From the NCBI RefSeq assembly GCF_027744825.2, contig NW_026527094.1:1-64000 (forward strand): a stretch of DNA of 64,000 bases, in the 5' to 3' direction. Below the pieces are notes generated by a model that had not been told where the DNA came from, ran no database searches, and saw nothing but the letters and a program-made list of their open reading frames with translations. Within the stretch, counting starts at the first letter, position 1. Each line of letters starts with the position of its first letter. This document shows positions 1 to 10,959 of this stretch, one piece after another. A program made the translations under genes and the position numbers. Origin of the DNA: Synchiropus splendidus. Taxonomy: Eukaryota > Chordata > Actinopteri > Syngnathiformes > Callionymidae.

Positions 1-237
1 CCGAAACCCACCTTATCTCAGGCTGAAAAGCGTTCTTGTGCATTGTGCCATAACTTTTCAGGAAAGCTTCAGAACATGAAATTTTAACCTCCCACTATAG
101 CAGAAAGGGTCTTTCTAGTAGGTGCACATCAAATCTAAGCTCTCTGAAGTGTTTTTCGAAAGTTATCAACACTTTTATGTTTGGCGTTCCGAAACCCACC
201 TTATCTCAGGCTGAAAAGCGTTTTTGTGCATTGTGCC

Positions 238-354
238 ATAACTTTTCAGGGAAGCTTCAGAACATGAAATTTTAACCTCCCACTATAGCAGAAAGGGTCT
301 TTCTAGTAGTTGCACATCAAATCTAAACTGTCTGAAGTGTTTTTCCAAAGTTAT
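238..354. other. Widely spaced 8-bp inverted repeat within the monomer
   Basis: ATAACTTT at 238-245 is the reverse complement of AAAGTTAT at 347-354, with 101 bases between. It recurs at unit positions 50-57 and 159-166. In monomers with A at unit position 158 the match extends to 9 bp, since ATAACTTTT then pairs with AAAAGTTAT. Its right arm lies mostly inside the loop of the 7-bp dyad. It could be a protein-binding pair, a fold-back element or chance; nothing in the sequence decides between them. Confidence 0.45.
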
Positions 355-362
355 CAACACTT
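335..362. other. Short dyad symmetry in the monomer (7-bp arms, 14-bp loop)
   Basis: AAGTGTT at 335-341 is the exact reverse complement of AACACTT at 356-362, with 14 bases between. The element recurs in each monomer at unit positions 147-174. Two diagnostic variable sites (158 and 167) fall in the loop, while the arms are nearly invariant; rare arm changes are at about 3,908, 14,060, 31,168, 55,614 and 59,562. Dyad symmetries prone to non-B structure have been reported in centromeric satellites that lack CENP-B boxes. A functional role here is inference only. Confidence 0.6.
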
Positions 363-3300
363 TTATGTTTGGCGTTCCGAAACCCACCTTATCTCAGGCT
401 GAAAAGCGTTTTTGTGCATTGTGCCATAACTTTTCAGGGAAGCTTCAGAACATGAAATTTTAACCTCCCACTATAGCAGAAAGGGTCTTTCTAGTAGTTG
501 CACATCAAATCTAAACTGTCTGAAGTGTTTTTCCAAAGTTATCAACACTTTTATGTTTGGCGTTCCGAAACCCACCTTATCTCAGGCTGAAAAGCGTTTT
601 TGTGCATTGTGCCATAACTTTTCAGGGAAGCTTCAGAACATGACATTTTAACCTCCCACTATAGCAGAAAGGGTCTTTCTAGTAGTTGCACATCAAATCT
701 AAGCTGTCTGAAGTGTTTTTCAAAGTTATCAACACTTTTATGTTTGGCGTTCCGAAACCCACCTTATCTCAGGCTGAAAAGCGTTTTTGTGCATTGTGCC
801 ATAACTTTTCAGGAAAGCTTCAGAACATGAAATTTTAACCTCCCACTATAGCAGAAAGGGTCTTTCTAGTAGTTGCACATCAAATCTAAACTGTCTGAAG
901 TGTTTTTCCAAAGTTATCAACACTTTTATGTTTGGCGTTCCGAAACCCACCTTATCTCAGGCTGAAAAGCGTTTTTACGCATTGTGCCATAACTTTTCAG
1001 GGAAGCTTCAGAACATGAAATTTTAACCTCCCACTATAGCAGAAAGGGTCTTTCTAGTAGGTGCACATCAAATCTAAGCTCTCTGAAGTGTTTTTCGAAA
1101 GTTATCAACACTTTTATGTTTGGCGTTCCGAAACCCACCTTATCTCAGGCTGAAAAGCGTTTTTGTGCATTGTGCCATAACTTTTCAGGGAAGCTTCAGA
1201 ACATGAAATTTTAACCTCCCACTATAGCAGAAAGGGTCTTTCTAGTAGTTGCACATCAAATCTAAACTGTCTGAAGTGTTTTTCCAAAGTTATCAACACT
1301 TTTATGTTTGGCGTTCCGAAACCCACCTTATCTCAGGCTGAAAAGCGTTTTTGTGCATTGTGCCATAACTTTTCAGGGAAGCTTCAGAACATGAAATTTT
1401 AACCTCCCACTATAGCAGAAAGGGTCTTTCTAGTAGTTGCACATCAAATCTAAGCTGTCTGAAGTGTTTTTCAAAAGTTATCAACACTTTTATGTTTGGC
1501 GTTCCGAAACCCACCTTATCTCAGGCTGAAAAGCGTTTTTGTGCATTGTGCCATAACTTTTCAGGAAAGCTTCAGAACATGAAATTTTAACCTCCCACTA
1601 TAGCAGAAAGGGTCTTTCTAGTAGTTGCACATCAAATCTAAACTGTCTGAAGTGTTTTTCCAAAGTTATCAACACTTTTATGTTTGGCGTTCCGAAACCC
1701 ACCTTATCTCAGGCTGAAAAGCGTTTTTACGCATTGTGCCATAACTTTTCAGGGAAGCTTCAGAACATGAAATTTTAACCTCCCACTATAGCAGAAAGGG
1801 TCTTTCTAGTAGTTGCACATCAAATCTAAACTGTCTGAAGTGTTTTTCCAAAGTTATTAACACTTTTATGTTTGGCGTTCCGAAACCCACCTTATCTCAG
1901 GCTGAAAAGCGTTTTTGTGCATTGTGCCATAACTTTTCAGGGAAGCTTCAGAACATGAAATTTTAACCTCCCACTATAGCAGAAAGGGTCTTTCTAGTAG
2001 TTGCACATCAAATCTAAACTGTCTGAAGTGTTTTTCCAAAGTTATCAACACTTTTATGTTTGGCGTTCCGAAACCCACCTAATCTCAGGCTGAAAAGCGT
2101 TTTTACGCATTGTGCCATAACTTTTCAGGGAAGCTTCAGAACATGAAATTTTAACCTCCCACTATAGCAGAAAGGGTCTTTCTAGTAGGTGCACATCAAA
2201 TCTAAGCTGTCTGAAGTGTTTTTCGAAAGTTATCAACACTTTTATGTTTGGCGTTCCGAAACCCACCTTATCTCAGGCTGAAAAGCGTTTTTGTGCATTG
2301 TGCCATAACTTTTCAGGGAAGCTTCAGAACATGAAATTTTAACCTCCCACTATAGCAGAAAGGGTCTTTCTAGTAGTTGCACATCAAATCTAAACTGTCT
2401 GAAGTGTTTTTCCAAAGTTATTAACACTTTTATGTTTGGCGTTCCGAAACCCACCTTATCTCAGGCTGAAAAGCGTTTTTGTGCATTGTGCCATAACTTT
2501 CCAGGGAAGCTTCAGAACATGAAATTTTAACCTCCCACTATAGCAGAAAGGGTCTTTCTAGTAGTTGCACATCAAATCTAAACTGTCTGAAGTGTTTTTC
2601 CAAAGTTATCAACACTTTTATGTTTGGCGTTCCGAAACCCACCTAATCTCAGGCTGAAAAGCGTTTTTACGCATTGTGCCATAACTTTTCAGGGAAGCTT
2701 CAGAACATGAAATTTTAACCTCCCACTATAGCAGAAAGGGTCTTTCTAGTAGGTGCACATCAAATCTAAGCTGTCTGAAGTGTTTTTCGAAAGTTATCAA
2801 CACTTTTATGTTTGGCGTTCCGAAACCCACCTTATCTCAGGCTGAAAAGCGTTTTTGTGCATTGTGCCATAACTTTTCAGGGAAGCTTCAGAACATGAAA
2901 TTTTAACCTCCCACTATAGCAGAAAGGGTCTTTCTAGTAGTTGCACATCAAATCTAAGCTGTCTGAAGTGTTTTTCAAAAGTTATCAACACTTTTATGTT
3001 TGGCGTTCCGAAACCCACCTTATCTCAGGCTGAAAAGCGTTTTTGTGCATTGTGCCATAACTTTTCAGGAAAGCTTCAGAACATGAAATTTTAACCTCCC
3101 ACTATAGCAGAAAGGGTCTTTCTAGTAGGTGCACATCAAATCTAAGCTCTCTGAAGTGTTTTTCGAAAGTTATCAACACTTTTATGTTTGGCGTTCCGAA
3201 ACCCACCTTATCTCAGGCTGAAAAGCGTTTTTGTGCATTGTGCCATAACTTTTCAGGGAAGCTTCAGAACATGAAATTTTAACCTCCCACTATAGCAGAA

Positions 3301-4111
3301 AGGGTCTTTCTAGTAGTTGCACATCAAATCTAAACTGTCTGAAGTGTTTTTCCAAAGTTATCAACACTTTTATGTTTGGCGTTCCGAAACCCACCTTATC
3401 TCAGGCTGAAAAGCGTTTTTGTGCATTGTGCCATAACTTTTCAGGGAAGCTTCAGAACATGAAATTTTAACCTCCCACTATAGCAGAAAGGGTCTTTCTA
3501 GTAGTTGCACATCAAATCTAAACTGTCTGAAGTGTTTTTCCAAAGTTATCAACACTTTTATGTTTGGCGTTCCGAAACCCACCTTATCTCAGGCTGAAAA
3601 GCGTTTTTACGCATTGTGCCATAACTTTTCAGGGAAGCTTCAGAACATGAAATTTTAACCTCCCACTATAGCAGAAAGGGTCTTTCTAGTAGGTGCACAT
3701 CAAATCTAAGCTGTCTGAAGTGTTTTTCGAAAGTTATCAACACTTTTATGTTTGGCGTTCCGAAACCCACCTTATCTCAGGCTGAAAAGCGTTTTTGTGC
3801 ATTGTGCCATAACTTTTCAGGGAAGCTTCAGAACATGAAATTTTAACCTCCCACTATAGCAGAAAGGGTCTTTCTAGTAGTTGCACATCAAATCTAAACT
3901 GTCTGAATTGTTTTTCCAAAGTTATTAACACTTTTATGTTTGGCGTTCCGGAACCCACCTTATCTCAGGCTGAAAAGCGTTTTTGTGCATTGTGCCATAA
4001 CTTTTCAGGGAAGCTTCAGAACATGAAATTTTAACCTCCCACTATAGCAGAAAGGGTCTTTCTAGTAGTTGCACATCAAATCTAAACTGTCTGAAGTGTT
4101 TTTCCAAAGTT

Positions 4112-6743
4112 ATTAACACTTTTATGTTTGGCGTTCCGAAACCCACCTTATCTCAGGCTGAAAAGCGTTTTTGTGCATTGTGCCATAACTTTTCAGGGAA
4201 GCTTCAGAACATGAAATTTTAACCTCCCACTATAGCAGAAAGGGTCTTTCTAGTAGTTGCACATCAAATCTAAACTGTCTGAAGTGTTTTTCCAAAGTTA
4301 TCAACACTTTTATGTTTGGCGTTCCGAAACCCACCTTATCTCAGGCTGAAAAGCGTTTTTACGCATTGTGCCATAACTTTTCAGGGAAGCTTCAGAACAT
4401 GAAATTTTAACCTCCCACTATAGCAGAAAGGATCTTTCTAGTAGGTGCACATCAAATCTAAGCTGTCTGAAGTGTTTTTCGAAAGTTATCAACACTTTTA
4501 TGTTTGGCGTTCCGAAACCCACCTTATCTCAGGCTGAAAAGCGTTTTTGTGCATTGTGCCATAACTTTTCAGGGAAGCTTCAGAACATGAAATTTTAACC
4601 TCCCACTATAGCAGAAAGGGTCTTTCTAGTAGTTGCACATCAAATCTAAGCTGTCTGAAGTGTTTTTCAAAAGTTATCAACACTTTTATGTTTGGCGTTC
4701 CGAAACCCACCTTATCTCAGGCTGAAAAGCGTTTTTGTGCATTGTGCCATAACTTTTCAGGAAAGCTTCAGAACATGAAATTTTAACCTCCCACTATAGC
4801 AGAAAGGGTCTTTCTAGTAGTTGCACATCAAATCTAAACTGTCTGAAGTGTTTTTCCAAAGTTATCAACACTTTTATGTTTGGCGTTCCGAAACCCACCT
4901 TATCTCAGGCTGAAAAGCGTTTTTGTGCATTGTGCCATAACTTTTCAGGGAAGCTTCAGAACATGAAATTTTAACCTCCCACTATAGCAGAAAGGGTCTT
5001 TCTAGTAGTTGCACATCAAATCTAAGCTGTCTGAAGTGTTTTTCAAAAGTTATCAACACTTTTATGTTTGGCGTTCCGAAACCCACCTTATCTCAGGCTG
5101 AAAAGCGTTTTTGTGCATTGTGCCATAACTTTTCAGGAAAGCTTCAGAACATGAAATTTTAACCTCCCACTATAGCAGAAAGGGTCTTTCTAGTAGGTGC
5201 ACATCAAATCTAAGCTCTCTGAAGTGTTTTTCGAAAGTTATCAACACTTTTATGTTTGGCGTTCCGAAACCCACCTTATCTCAGGCTGAAAAGCGTTTTT
5301 GTGCATTGTGCCATAACTTTTCAGGGAAGCTTCAGAACATGAAATTTTAACCTCCCACTATAGCAGAAAGGGTCTTTCTAGTAGTTGCACATCAAATCTA
5401 AACTGTCTGAAGTGTTTTTCCAAAGTTATCAACACTTTTATGTTTGGCGTTCCGAAACCCACCTTATCTCAGGCTGAAAAGCGTTTTTGTGCATTGTGCC
5501 ATAACTTTTCAGGGAAGCTTCAGAACATGAAATTTTAACCTCCCACTATAGCAGAAAGGGTCTTTCTAGTAGTTGCACATCAAATCTAAACTGTCTGAAG
5601 TGTTTTTCCAAAGTTATCAACACTTTTATGTTTGGCGTTCCGAAACCCACCTTATCTCAGGCTGAAAAGCGTTTTTACGCATTGTGCCATAACTTTTCAG
5701 GGAAGCTTCAGAACATGAAATTTTAACCTCCCACTATAGCAGAAAGGATCTTTCTAGTAGGTGCACATCAAATCTAAGCTGTCTGAAGTGTTTTTCGAAA
5801 GTTATCAACACTTTTATGTTTGGCGTTCCGAAACCCACCTTATCTCAGGCTGAAAAGCGTTTTTGTGCATTGTGCCATAACTTTTCAGGGAAGCTTCAGA
5901 ACATGAAATTTTAACCTCCCACTATAGCAGAAAGGGTCTTTCTAGTAGGTGCACATCAAATCTAAGCTGTCTGAAGTGTTTTTCAAAAGTTATCAACACT
6001 TTTATGTTTGGCGTTCCGAAACCCACCTTATCTCAGGCTGAAAAGCGTTTTTGTGCATTGTGCCATAACTTTTCAGGAAAGCTTCAGAACATGAAATTTT
6101 AACCTCCCACTATAGCAGAAAGGGTCTTTCTAGTAGTTGCACATCAAATCTAAACTGTCTGAAGTGTTTTTCCAAAGTTATCAACACTTTTATGTTTGGC
6201 GTTCCGAAACCCACCTTATCTCAGGCTGAAAAGCGTTTTTGTGCATTGTGCCATAACTTTTCAGGGAAGCTTCAGAACATGAAATTTTAACCTCCCACTA
6301 TAGCAGAAAGGGTCTTTCTAGTAGTTGCACATCAAATCTAAGCTGTCTGAAGTGTTTTTCAAAAGTTATCAACACTTTTATGTTTGGCGTTCCGAAACCC
6401 ACCTTATCTCAGGCTGAAAAGCGTTTTTGTGCATTGTGCCATAACTTTTCAGGAAAGCTTCAGAACATGAAATTTTAACCTCCCACTATAGCAGAAAGGG
6501 TCTTTCTAGTAGGTGCACATCAAATCTAAGCTCTCTGAAGTGTTTTTCGAAAGTTATCAACACTTTTATGTTTGGCGTTCCGAAACCCACCTTATCTCAG
6601 GCTGAAAAGCGTTTTTGTGCATTGTGCCATAACTTTTCAGGGAAGCTTCAGAACATGAAATTTTAACCTCCCACTATAGCAGAAAGGGTCTTTCTAGTAG
6701 TTGCACATCAAATCTAAACTGTCTGAAGTGTTTTTCCAAAGTT
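4112..6743. repeat. 7-monomer (1,316 bp) tandem duplication
   Basis: Copy 1 is about 4,112-5,427 and copy 2 about 5,428-6,743. The rare GGATC variant of the usual GGGTC occurs at 4,431 and 5,747, exactly 1,316 bp apart. One substitution is visible between copies: G for T at unit position 122, near 5,948. The distant copy at 55.7-61.6 kb has only one such unit, so this is a later local gain on the left or a loss on the right. Confidence 0.8.
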
Positions 6744-8279
6744 ATTAACACTTTTATGTTTGGCGTTCCGAAACCCACCTTATCTCAGGCTGAAAAGCGT
6801 TTTTACGCATTGTGCCATAACTTTTCAGGGAAGCTTCAGAACATGAAATTTTAACCTCCCACTATAGCAGAAAGGGTCTTTCTAGTAGTTGCACATCAAA
6901 TCTAAACTGTCTGAAGTGTTTTTCCAAAGTTATTAACACTTTTATGTTTGGCGTTCCGAAACCCACCTTATCTCAGGCTGAAAAGCGTTTTTGTGCATTG
7001 TGCCATAACTTTTCAGGGAAGCTTCAGAACATGAAATTTTAACCTCCCACTATAGCAGAAAGGGTCTTTCTAGTAGTTGCACATCAAATCTAAACTGTCT
7101 GAAGTGTTTTTCCAAAGTTATCAACACTTTTATGTTTGGCGTTCCGAAACCCACCTTATCTCAGGCTGAAAAGCGTTTTTACGCATTGTGCCATAACTTT
7201 TCAGGGAAGCTTCAGAACATGAAATTTTAACCTCCCACTATAGCAGAAAGGGTCTTTCTAGTAGTTGCACATCAAATCTAAACTGTCTGAAGTGTTTTTC
7301 CAAAGTTATCAACACTTTTATGTTTGGCGTTCCGAAACCCACCTTATCTCAGGCTGAAAAGCGTTTTTGTGCATTGTGCCATAACTTTTCAGGGAAGCTT
7401 CAGAACATGAAATTTTAACCTCCCACTATAGCAGAAAGGGTCTTTCTAGTAGTTGCACATCAAATCTAAGCTGTCTGAAGTGTTTTTCAAAAGTTATCAA
7501 CACTTTTATGTTTGGCGTTCCGAAACCCACCTTATCTCAGGCTGAAAAGCGTTTTTGTGCATTGTGCCATAACTTTTCAGGAAAGCTTCAGAACATGAAA
7601 TTTTAACCTCCCACTATAGCAGAAAGGGTCTTTCTAGTAGTTGCACATCAAATCTAAACTGTCTGAAGTGTTTTTCCAAAGTTATCAACACTTTTATGTT
7701 TGGCGTTCCGAAACCCACCTTATCTCAGGCTGAAAAGCGTTTTTGTGCATTGTGCCATAACTTTTCAGGAAAGCTTCAGAACATGAAATTTTAACCTCCC
7801 ACTATAGCAGAAAGGGTCTTTCTAGTAGTTGCACATCAAATCTAAACTGTCTGAAGTGTTTTTCCAAAGTTATCAACACTTTTATGTTTGGCGTTCCGAA
7901 ACCCACCTTATCTCAGGCTGAAAAGCGTTTTTACGCATTGTGCCATAACTTTTCAGGGAAGCTTCAGAACATGAAATTTTAACCTCCCACTATAGCAGAA
8001 AGGGTCTTTCTAGTAGGTGCACATCAAATCTAAGCTCTCTGAAGTGTTTTTCGAAAGTTATCAACACTTTTATGTTTGGCGTTCCGAAACCCACCTTATC
8101 TCAGGCTGAAAAGCGTTTTTGTGCATTGTGCCATAACTTTTCAGGGAAGCTTCAGAACATGAAATTTTAACCTCCCACTATAGCAGAAAGGGTCTTTCTA
8201 GTAGTTGCACATCAAATCTAAACTGTCTGAAGTGTTTTTCCAAAGTTATCAACACTTTTATGTTTGGCGTTCCGAAACC

Positions 8280-10850
8280 CACCTTATCTCAGGCTGAAAA
8301 GCGTTTTTGTGCATTGTGCCATAACTTTTCAGGGAAGCTTCAGAACATGAAATTTTAACCTCCCACTATAGCAGAAAGGGTCTTTCTAGTAGTTGCACAT
8401 CAAATCTAAACTGTCTGAAGTGTTTTTCCAAAGTTATCAACACTTTTATGTTTGGCGTTCCGAAACCCACCTTATCTCAGGCTGAAAAGCGTTTTTGTGC
8501 ATTGTGCCATAACTTTTCAGGGAAGCTTCAGAACATGAAATTTTAACTTCCCACTATAGCAGAAAGGGTCTTTCTAGTAGTTGCACATCAAATCTAAGCT
8601 GTCTGAAGTGTTTTTCAAAAGTTATCAACACTTTTATGTTTGGCGTTCCGAAACCCACCTTATCTCAGGCTGAAAAGCGTTTTTGTGCATTGTGCCATAA
8701 CTTTTCAGGAAAGCTTCAGAACATGAAATTTTAACCTCCCACTATAGCAGAAAGGGTCTTTCTAGTAGTTGCACATCAAATCTAAACTGTCTGAAGTGTT
8801 TTTCCAAAGTTATCAACACTTTTATGTTTGGCGTTCCGAAACCCACCTTATCTCAGGCTGAAAAGCGTTTTTACGCATTGTGCCATAACTTTTCAGGGAA
8901 GCTTCAGAACATGAAATTTTAACCTCCCACTATAGCAGAAAGGGTCTTCCTAGTAGGTGCACATCAAATCTAAGCTCTCTGAAGTGTTTTTCGAAAGTTA
9001 TCAACACTTTTATGTTTGGCGTTCCGAAACCCACCTTATCTCAGGCTGAAAAGCGTTTTTGTGCATTGTGCCATAACTTTTCAGGGAAGCTTCAGAACAT
9101 GAAATTTTAACCTCCCACTATAGCAGAAAGGGTCTTTCTAGTAGTTGCACATCAAATCTAAACTGTCTGAAGTGTTTTTCCAAAGTTATCAACACTTTTA
9201 TGTTTGGCGTTCCGAAACCCACCTTATCTCAGGCTGAAAAGCGTTTTTGTGCATTGTGCCATAACTTTTCAGGGAAGCTTCAGAACATGAAATTTTAACC
9301 TCCCACTATAGCAGAAAGGGTCTTTCTAGTAGTTGCACATCAAATCTAAGCTGTCTGAAGTGTTTTTCAAAAGTTATCAACACTTTTATGTTTGGCGTTC
9401 CGAAACCCACCTTATCTCAGGCTGAAAAGCGTTTTTGTGCATTGTGCCATAACTTTTCAGGAAAGCTTCAGAACATGAAATTTTAACCTCCCACTATAGC
9501 AGAAAGGGTCTTTCTAGTAGTTGCACATCAAATCTAAACTCTCTGAAGTGTTTTTCCAAAGTTATCAACACTTTTATGTTTGGCGTTCCGAAACCCACCT
9601 TATCTCAGGCTGAAAAGCGTTTTTACGCATTGTGCCATAACTTTTCAGGGAAGCTTCAGAACATGAAATTTTAACCTCCCACTATAGCAGAAAGGGTCTT
9701 TCTAGTAGGTGCACATCAAATCTAAGCTCTCTGAAGTGTTTTTCGAAAGTTATCAACACTTTTATGTTTGGCGTTCCGAAACCCACCTTATCTCAGGCTG
9801 AAAAGCGTTTTTGTGCATTGTGCCATAACTTTTCAGGGAAGCTTCAGAACATGAAATTTTAACCTCCCACTATAGCAGAAAGGGTCTTTCTAGTAGTTGC
9901 ACATCAAATCTAAACTGTCTGAAGTGTTTTTCCGAAGTTATTAACACTTTTATGTTTGGCGTTCCGAAACCCACCTTATCTCAGGCTGAAAAGCGTTTTT
10001 GTGCATTGTGCCATAACTTTTCAGGGAAGCTTCAGAACATGAAATTTTAACCTCCCACTATAGCAGAAAGGGTCTTTCTAGTAGTTGCACATCAAATCTA
10101 AACTGTCTGAAGTGTTTTTCCAAAGTTATCAACACTTTTATGTTTGGCGTTCCGAAACCCACCTTATCTCAGGCTGAAAAGCGTTTTTACGCATTGTGCC
10201 ATAACTTTTCAGGGAAGCTTCAGAACATGAAATTTTAACCTCCCACTATAGCAGAAAGGGTCTTTCTAGTAGGTGCACATCAAATCTAAGCTGTCTGAAG
10301 TGTTTTTCGAAAGTTATCAACACTTTTATGTTTGGCGTTCCGAAACCCACCTTATCTCAGGCTGAAAAGCGTTTTTGTGCATTGTGCCATAACTTTTCAG
10401 GGAAGCTTCAGAACATGAAATTTTAACCTCCCACTATAGCAGAAAGGGTCTTTCTAGTAGTTGCACATCAAATCTAAGCTGTCTGAAGTGTTTTTCCAAA
10501 GTTATCAACACTTTTATGTTTGGCGTTCCGAAACCCACCTTATCTCAGGCTGAAAAGCGTTTTTACGCATTGTGCCATAACTTTTCAGGGAAGCTTCAGA
10601 ACATGAAATTTTAACCTCCCACTATAGCAGAAAGGGTCATTCTAGTAGGTGCACATCAAATCTAAGCTCTCTGAAGTGTTTTTCGAAAGTTATCAACACT
10701 TTTATGTTTGGCGTTCCGAAACCCACCTTATCTCAGGCTGAAAAGCGTTTTTGTGCATTGTGCCATAACTTTTCAGGAAAGCTTCAGAACATGAAATTTT
10801 AACCTCCCACTATAGCAGAAAGGGTCTTTCTAGTAGGTGCACATCAAATC
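8280..10850. repeat. Block matching 30,090-32,660
   Basis: The offset is 21,808 bp (116 monomers). The unusual CCGAAGTTATT variant occurs at about 9,931 and 31,739. The recombinant AAACTCTCT with CCAAAG occurs at about 9,539 and 31,347. AC-type monomers at 8,873, 9,625, 10,189 and 10,565 correspond to 30,681, 31,433, 31,997 and 32,373. Agreement stops on the right where the second copy carries a chimeric monomer. Confidence 0.75.
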
Positions 10851-10959
10851 TAAGCTCTCTGAAGTGTTTTTCGAAAGTTATCAACACTTTTATGTTTGGC
10901 GTTCCGAAACCCACCTTATCTCAGGCTGAAAAGCGTTTTTGTGCATTGTGCCATAACTT

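Larger units (their letters stand above)
189..376. repeat. Representative satellite monomer (commonest subtype)
   Basis: This monomer is the commonest form: GT at 38-39, G at 63, T at 122, A at 139, G at 142, C at 158 and C at 167 (monomer numbering from CCGAAACCC). Hand count gives 73 G+C of 188, with 40 C and 33 G on this strand. There are three CpGs (in CCGAAA, AGCGTT and GGCGTT) against about seven expected, so CpG is moderately depleted. A HindIII site AAGCTT lies at 252-257 and is present in nearly every monomer. Several short A/T tracts are spread through the unit. A unit of 188 bp is close to one nucleosome plus linker. Confidence 0.95.
1..7280. repeat. Left copy of a long-range duplicated block (about 55.65 kb apart)
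   Basis: The order of monomer subtypes and several rare variants match 55,655-61,620. Shared markers include GACAT for GAAAT at about 642 and 56,296, TTTCCAGG at about 2,499 and 58,154, TAATCTC at about 2,643 and 58,299, GAATTG at 3,907 with GGAACCC at about 3,949 (right copy 59,562 and 59,605), and GGATC at about 4,430 and 60,085. The offset is 55,654-55,655 across the first half. The left copy is 1,316 bp longer because of a 7-monomer tandem duplication at 4,112-6,743. It may begin before the window. Confidence 0.8.

Noticed and set aside
177..205. CENP-B box near GGCGTTCCGAAACCC or around TTTTTCGAAAG
   Set aside because: Tested on both strands against the core pattern TTCG-N4-A-N2-CGGG. 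The required A and CGGG positions are not met.
700..740. 1-bp deletion near 721 (TTTTTCAAAG) as a meaningful variant
   Set aside because: It lies next to a T run and is not present in the matching block at about 56,381, so a sequencing error or private mutation is the simplest reading.
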